A stretch of 64,000 nucleotides of DNA, taken from positions 434,001 to 498,000 of the forward strand of contig JAKJXP020000005.1 of assembly GCA_022225965.2 (NCBI GenBank). The letters run 5' to 3'. Position numbers and translations under genes: made by a program. The stretch is from Diatrype stigma (Eukaryota; Ascomycota; Sordariomycetes; Xylariales; Diatrypaceae). Shown piece by piece: positions 59,891 to 64,000 of this stretch; position 1 is the stretch's first letter; each line of letters starts with the position of its first letter. A model generated the notes under the pieces. That model was given only the letters and a program-made list of their open reading frames with translations. It was not told the origin of the DNA and searched no databases.

Positions 59891-62144
59891 GGTGTAGAAC
59901 AAAGTGAGAAGGGATGACGTGTTACTTGGCAACGATGTTTTGTGTTTTGCGTGATATCTCTTGGTGCTTGCGTGCTTCTCGCTGGTGTTTGGCAGATATA
60001 TCTATATGTATTTATATTGACTCCATGGTTCAACATGCCAACCAGTATCTAATCGCCAACCACGATGATCATACTAGCCACCATACGATTCCATCCCCTG
60101 TTAGCAATTCTGACCGTGAACTCTACTATGATCCTAGTATGCATCTCTCGACTCGGCTTCGACGAGAGGAACCTCCGAATCGGAATCACGTTTCCTGACC
60201 AGACTTACCGCGAGAAATTGGTATTTGTCCTTCCCCAGCCATAACCTATGCCGACGCTAAATCCTTCATGCAGTCCAATAAAAGACAACACCACTTTTAT
60301 CACAAGTATCTAATACTCTCATATATATGACACGAGACCTTTGACAAGACGAAGTAGCACGGCCCCTCAGTGGGCTCTGGGAATTGGGGTCTCTCAAACA
60401 CAGACTTGCGTTTACACGTATAAGTCATATTTCTCGCTTACGTAGTCAGAGATTCGCTTAAGTGATCGGGCTCGACCCCGGCACGTTGCAATATGGTACG
60501 GTACTCGGTGATGTCCGTTTTCTAATGGTGCTTATATGTCCCCGGCCTTTCTATGTCACCTGTTCCACGCTGACACTATTTACTCCAGAGGTACAAATCG
60601 CTTACCCAGCGTGGGGCGCTATGCGAACTCTTGGCTCAGCTTATTCTCCCTTTCCTTCCACCCTGCAGGGGATAAAGACATATGTGTATGTAACCACGGT
60701 CAGGTAATGTGAAATACAGATAGAAACTAACAATAATCCGATACACGGTACTTGCAGTAGATCTGTAGGATTTGTAGAGTGGCTGGTGCGTCGCCCGCGT
60801 TTTACCTGGCCCAGACCGTCACAGCATCAATGAACCAGGCTCCTGATAAAAGACCCTATTGCTAAGCATATCTGTCATAACTCATAAGAGTGGAGGACTA
60901 CGATTGCTGGTCTGCGGCTGTTATTGAAATTATCCGTGACGCTATAAGGGCCAACAGCAATATATGATACTTAACACTAGTAACCCCTTTTCCAACCTTG
61001 TGCCCCTCCCAAATAGGACCAAGTGTAATATGAATGATTAGCATAGTAGTAAATCGTGTGATGAAAACTTTTATTAAGCTTAGTCCGATGATGGCTGGTT
61101 GGCACAGTGTCATCATAAACTACTTTAACAAATGCGGCTTAAAAATTCTCTTCTCACGGGATAATTACTATCAAGCATGCAAGCTTCACAATTGGCTTGT
61201 TTCGGCTTTCAGCTGGTTATTAGTATTTCCGCACTCTGATCCGGGGTCAGGTGGTCCGCGATACGAATTCTGATAGGTCACAAAAGGCGGTATGTTAAGC
61301 ACTGTGCATAGGTTCTTGGCTCGTGTATGTGCTCGTGTATGTCAAGACGGGTCGCTTGAATTGACTTATGTCAGAACTTGACCGCTGGCCCTCCTTCTTC
61401 TTAGCCTTGTCTTCAGGGAGACGTCGTGTAGCTGCACCTGGGCGGACCTGACCGGGATCCTTGTAGGGCTGTCTGGGATGTATTATACTCCGTAACAAGG
61501 ATAACTTTCTGAGCCGTGCTCTAGCTGGGCTGAAAATGTTCCACATTTTGGGGTTTAGCTATATAAGCATTTATGGGTTGTACTGTTTGTTATAACTTTG
61601 TGGACCTCGCGTGCGATTCTACTCCACGGTTTCTAGCGGCTGCACCCGGCAGCAAAGTCCCATGAACTAGCGGCCGACATGGTCTGGCCTTATCATAAGC
61701 ACCCTGAAGTGAACGACCCATCCTGTATGGAGAACCTGTCACCTCCGAGGCGGCCGCAGGTCGCTCTAAGCCGCAACAAGAGCCTCCATAACTAACGACT
61801 TCGTGGAACGGCATGTTAGAGATTTCATTGGTACACGAGGCCATCTGTGTAACATCGTGAAGGATTGCAGAGTACCTGCTCGCTCATAGGCAGTCAATCT
61901 AGTTAACAAGCTCTCTTCCTTGCTAGCTCAAAATCACCGTGTTGTCAGCAATGTGAGACGGCCAGGATTTATCTTTGTTGAGAACTATATACGATATTTG
62001 CCACTTTGATTTGGGCTTGTTTACAGTACTGGCGTGAGAGACATTGTTATAGTCAACATGTATGTTAAATAGGTGGGCGTTGCTCAACTCGTCTGTCTCA
62101 GATCCATCCTATCATCATTACAAATATATATCTTTATTTGCACA
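59891..62144. promoter_or_regulatory. 2.25-kb divergent region between aminotransferase and NRPS
   Basis: Both flanking genes start outward from here, so it must carry both promoters, probably with shared sites. Short frames (for example 60898-61116 and 61295-61546) have no motif support. No repeat or RNA gene was found. Confidence 0.5.
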
Positions 62145-64000
62145 ATGGGGGACCGCGACCACATAGAGCCCCCTGGGAGGCTGGAACAACTTTTGTATGT
62201 TCAGGCTCTTGAGCACCCAGATACCGCAGCTATCGAAGATGAACAAGGCACCTTGGATTATCAAACAGCTCTCCTATATGCCCAAAGAATAGCCCATGAG
62301 CTCCTGAGTACCGTTCCCAAGCAAGCTATACAACCTCATGATTCTGCCAACGTTGGACTCTGCCTTCATAAAGGTAGCAGTGCCATCGTCGCACTATTCG
62401 GCATCTTAATAGCGGGCTGCTGCTATGTACCCCTTCAGATAGAGGCCGGAGCCGATAGGCTGCGCAGAGTAGTCGAGCTCGCCCGCCTCCAAACCATCCT
62501 TGTCGACAATGATACACTTCAGCCCCTGAGTGACAAGTTACATCAAACCGAGGTTGATAATGTCAGGCCACGATTGCTGAACGTGCAGGCCCTTTTAGCA
62601 AGTGCGGCTGGCCACGCATCACCACCACCACTTCTTGGTCGGGAGACACCTACCTCGGCAAACAATAGTACGGCGGCTTACACGATCTTTTCTTCCGGGA
62701 CAACGGGTGTGCCCAAAGGTATCATGATGTCCCACTCCTCTGTACTGCAGTACTTGGAGGCCTCAAAAGACACCTTCAAAGCCAGGCGCCACGATCGCTG
62801 GCTCCATGCTGCCCCCTATACATTCGACGTCAGCGTAGAGGAGATATTCGTCCCTTTGGCAGCGGGCGCTTGCATCGTCTGCCAGCCCCGTCAGGGCCTC
62901 GAGACACTTACTGGATATCTTGACTTTCTCCGAGCCTCGCGCATCACGGCGGTGTCAATGCCCACTGCCTTATGGCATCGTCTCTCAGCACATCTCGTCG
63001 ACAACACGGAGGATGAGCTACCGAGTGATCTGCGGCTCGTGGTTATCGGAGGAGAGGCAGCGCGCATCGATGCGTATCGGCAGTGGTTGTCCGTGACAAA
63101 GGGTCGTGCCGTTGAACTCATTAACGCGTACGGACCCACGGAAACTTGCGTATCGGCCACATTTGGCACAAGCTTTGCGCGAGACGACAAAATCCTGAGT
63201 ATAGGGAACACACTGCCAGGCATGCGAGCCTACATTGTTGAGAGAGGAAGCAACAGCGCACTTGTACCCGACGGTCAAGTCGGCCGCCTCCTGCTCTCCG
63301 GGCCCCAGCTCGCTTTAGGGTACTTGGGCGATAAGATTCTCACTGCGTCGAAGTTCTTCCCCAATCCCTTCGCAGAGGAGGCATCGGCGAATCCGCCGTA
63401 TGACCGGGTATATGACACTGGTGACCTCGTTATGAGAACACCGACGGGCGAGCTCACCTTCTGCGGCCGCGTGGATATGCAGCTCCAGGTGAGAGGTCAG
63501 CGGGTCGAGGCGGAAGGCGTCGAGTCGGTTCTGGCCAGCTGCCCCTCTGTTGTGGAAGCTTCCATTCTTGTTACCGAGGAGCAGGGGACAGAAGCCATGG
63601 TGGCATTTCTGGTGCCACACGAGGGCCATGCCGAGGAGGATGTGTTGCAACAGGCCGAGATTCGCTGTGCCGCGGACTTGATGCCATTCGAGAAGCCGTC
63701 GCATTTTGTGATGCTTGCTAAGTTGCCGCTCACCGCAAACGGCAAGGTCGATAAGGTGGCCCTGGCTAAAGCCTGGGCTAGCCAGAAAGAAAAGTATGCG
63801 TCGCTGCATCATAGATTTACGCCCCTGAAGACAGATACGGAGAAGGCCCTGGCAGACCTATGGAGTGAGGTGCTTTGTCTCGAACGCTCCTCGATCCATC
63901 TAGGGGGGCAAAGTACACTGGTAGAGCTCGGCGGTCATTCTTTGACGTTAGTTTCCCTAACGAGCAAGATTTTCAAGTATTTTCAACTGAGGGTTACTGT
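62145..64000 (+). CDS. Nonribosomal peptide synthetase, adenylation + carrier domain, 3'-truncated by window
   Basis: An ATG at 62145 opens a frame that runs without a stop to the window end, 618 codons. The adenylation motifs are in order: YTIFSSGTTGVPKG (A3, residues 179-192), FDVSVEE (A4), NAYGPTE (A5, 327-333), YDTGD (A7, 423-427), a GRVDMQLQVRGQRVE hinge (A8), and NGK with Lys534 (A10). A peptidyl-carrier domain follows, with the phosphopantetheine Ser599 in ELGGHSLTL. The Asp of FDVS points to an alpha-amino-acid substrate; I cannot read the specificity further. The gene begins directly with an A domain, with no condensation domain before it. It could therefore be an A-T-reductase/thioesterase type NRPS-like enzyme or a longer NRPS. 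Neighbours suggest a metabolite cluster extending rightwards. Confidence 0.95.
   Translation, partial: MGDRDHIEPPGRLEQLLYVQALEHPDTAAIEDEQGTLDYQTALLYAQRIAHELLSTVPKQAIQPHDSANVGLCLHKGSSAIVALFGILIAGCCYVPLQIEAGADRLRRVVELARLQTILVDNDTLQPLSDKLHQTEVDNVRPRLLNVQALLASAAGHASPPPLLGRETPTSANNSTAAYTIFSSGTTGVPKGIMMSHSSVLQYLEASKDTFKARRHDRWLHAAPYTFDVSVEEIFVPLAAGACIVCQPRQGLETLTGYLDFLRASRITAVSMPTALWHRLSAHLVDNTEDELPSDLRLVVIGGEAARIDAYRQWLSVTKGRAVELINAYGPTETCVSATFGTSFARDDKILSIGNTLPGMRAYIVERGSNSALVPDGQVGRLLLSGPQLALGYLGDKILTASKFFPNPFAEEASANPPYDRVYDTGDLVMRTPTGELTFCGRVDMQLQVRGQRVEAEGVESVLASCPSVVEASILVTEEQGTEAMVAFLVPHEGHAEEDVLQQAEIRCAADLMPFEKPSHFVMLAKLPLTANGKVDKVALAKAWASQKEKYASLHHRFTPLKTDTEKALADLWSEVLCLERSSIHLGGQSTLVELGGHSLTLVSLTSKIFKYFQLRVT

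Overview
The window is nuclear DNA of a filamentous ascomycete (Pezizomycotina, most likely Sordariomycetes). The evidence is short GT-AG introns of 58-120 nt with CTGAC/CTAAC-type branch points, fungal-only families (2EXR and F-box proteins, exo-beta-glucosaminidase, NRPS), GC-rich genes, and two long AT-rich blocks with the signature of repeat-induced point mutation (RIP): CpA/TpG is largely lost, TpA is abundant and CpG is retained.

Layout. 1-12.3 kb is sparse: the 3' part of a multi-exon gene with a 2OG-dioxygenase-like (TET/JBP-like) fold whose metal ligands look replaced, a short 2EXR protein, a secreted GH2 exo-beta-D-glucosaminidase, a 345-bp pogo/Tigger-like MITE, and an F-box-like protein with a Gly-Ser repeat. 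12.3-38.1 kb is one RIP-degraded transposon nest. A 5.5-kb Ty3/Gypsy element (186-bp LTRs, 5-bp target duplication) is interrupted by about 20.3 kb. That insert is two inverted copies of a roughly 10.2-kb unit: arms of 8.7 kb, each with a RepHel (HUH Rep plus Pif1 helicase) pseudogene, interleaved with two inverted copies of a 1.4-kb block, in the order L-S-L'-S'. 38.5-48.2 kb is a housekeeping island: PAM17 (mitochondrial import motor), UBA4 (Urm1/MoCo sulfur carrier activation), SLX9 (ribosome biogenesis), an F-box protein, and a Ulp1/SENP8-like deneddylase. 49.0-54.55 kb is a second, uninterrupted copy of the same Gypsy family. 55.2-64 kb looks like the edge of a secondary-metabolite locus: a POT/PTR transporter, a PLP-dependent aminotransferase (ACC-synthase-like), and a divergent NRPS gene (adenylation domain plus the start of a carrier domain) that runs off the window.

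How the parts relate. The transposon blocks separate three gene neighbourhoods, and the nearest genes show no RIP damage. UBA4 and SLX9 share a 320-bp divergent promoter. The aminotransferase and NRPS genes share a 2.25-kb divergent intergenic region, with the transporter next to the aminotransferase on the same strand, which suggests a co-regulated biosynthesis and transport unit. All functional calls come from motifs read by eye; no database search was run.
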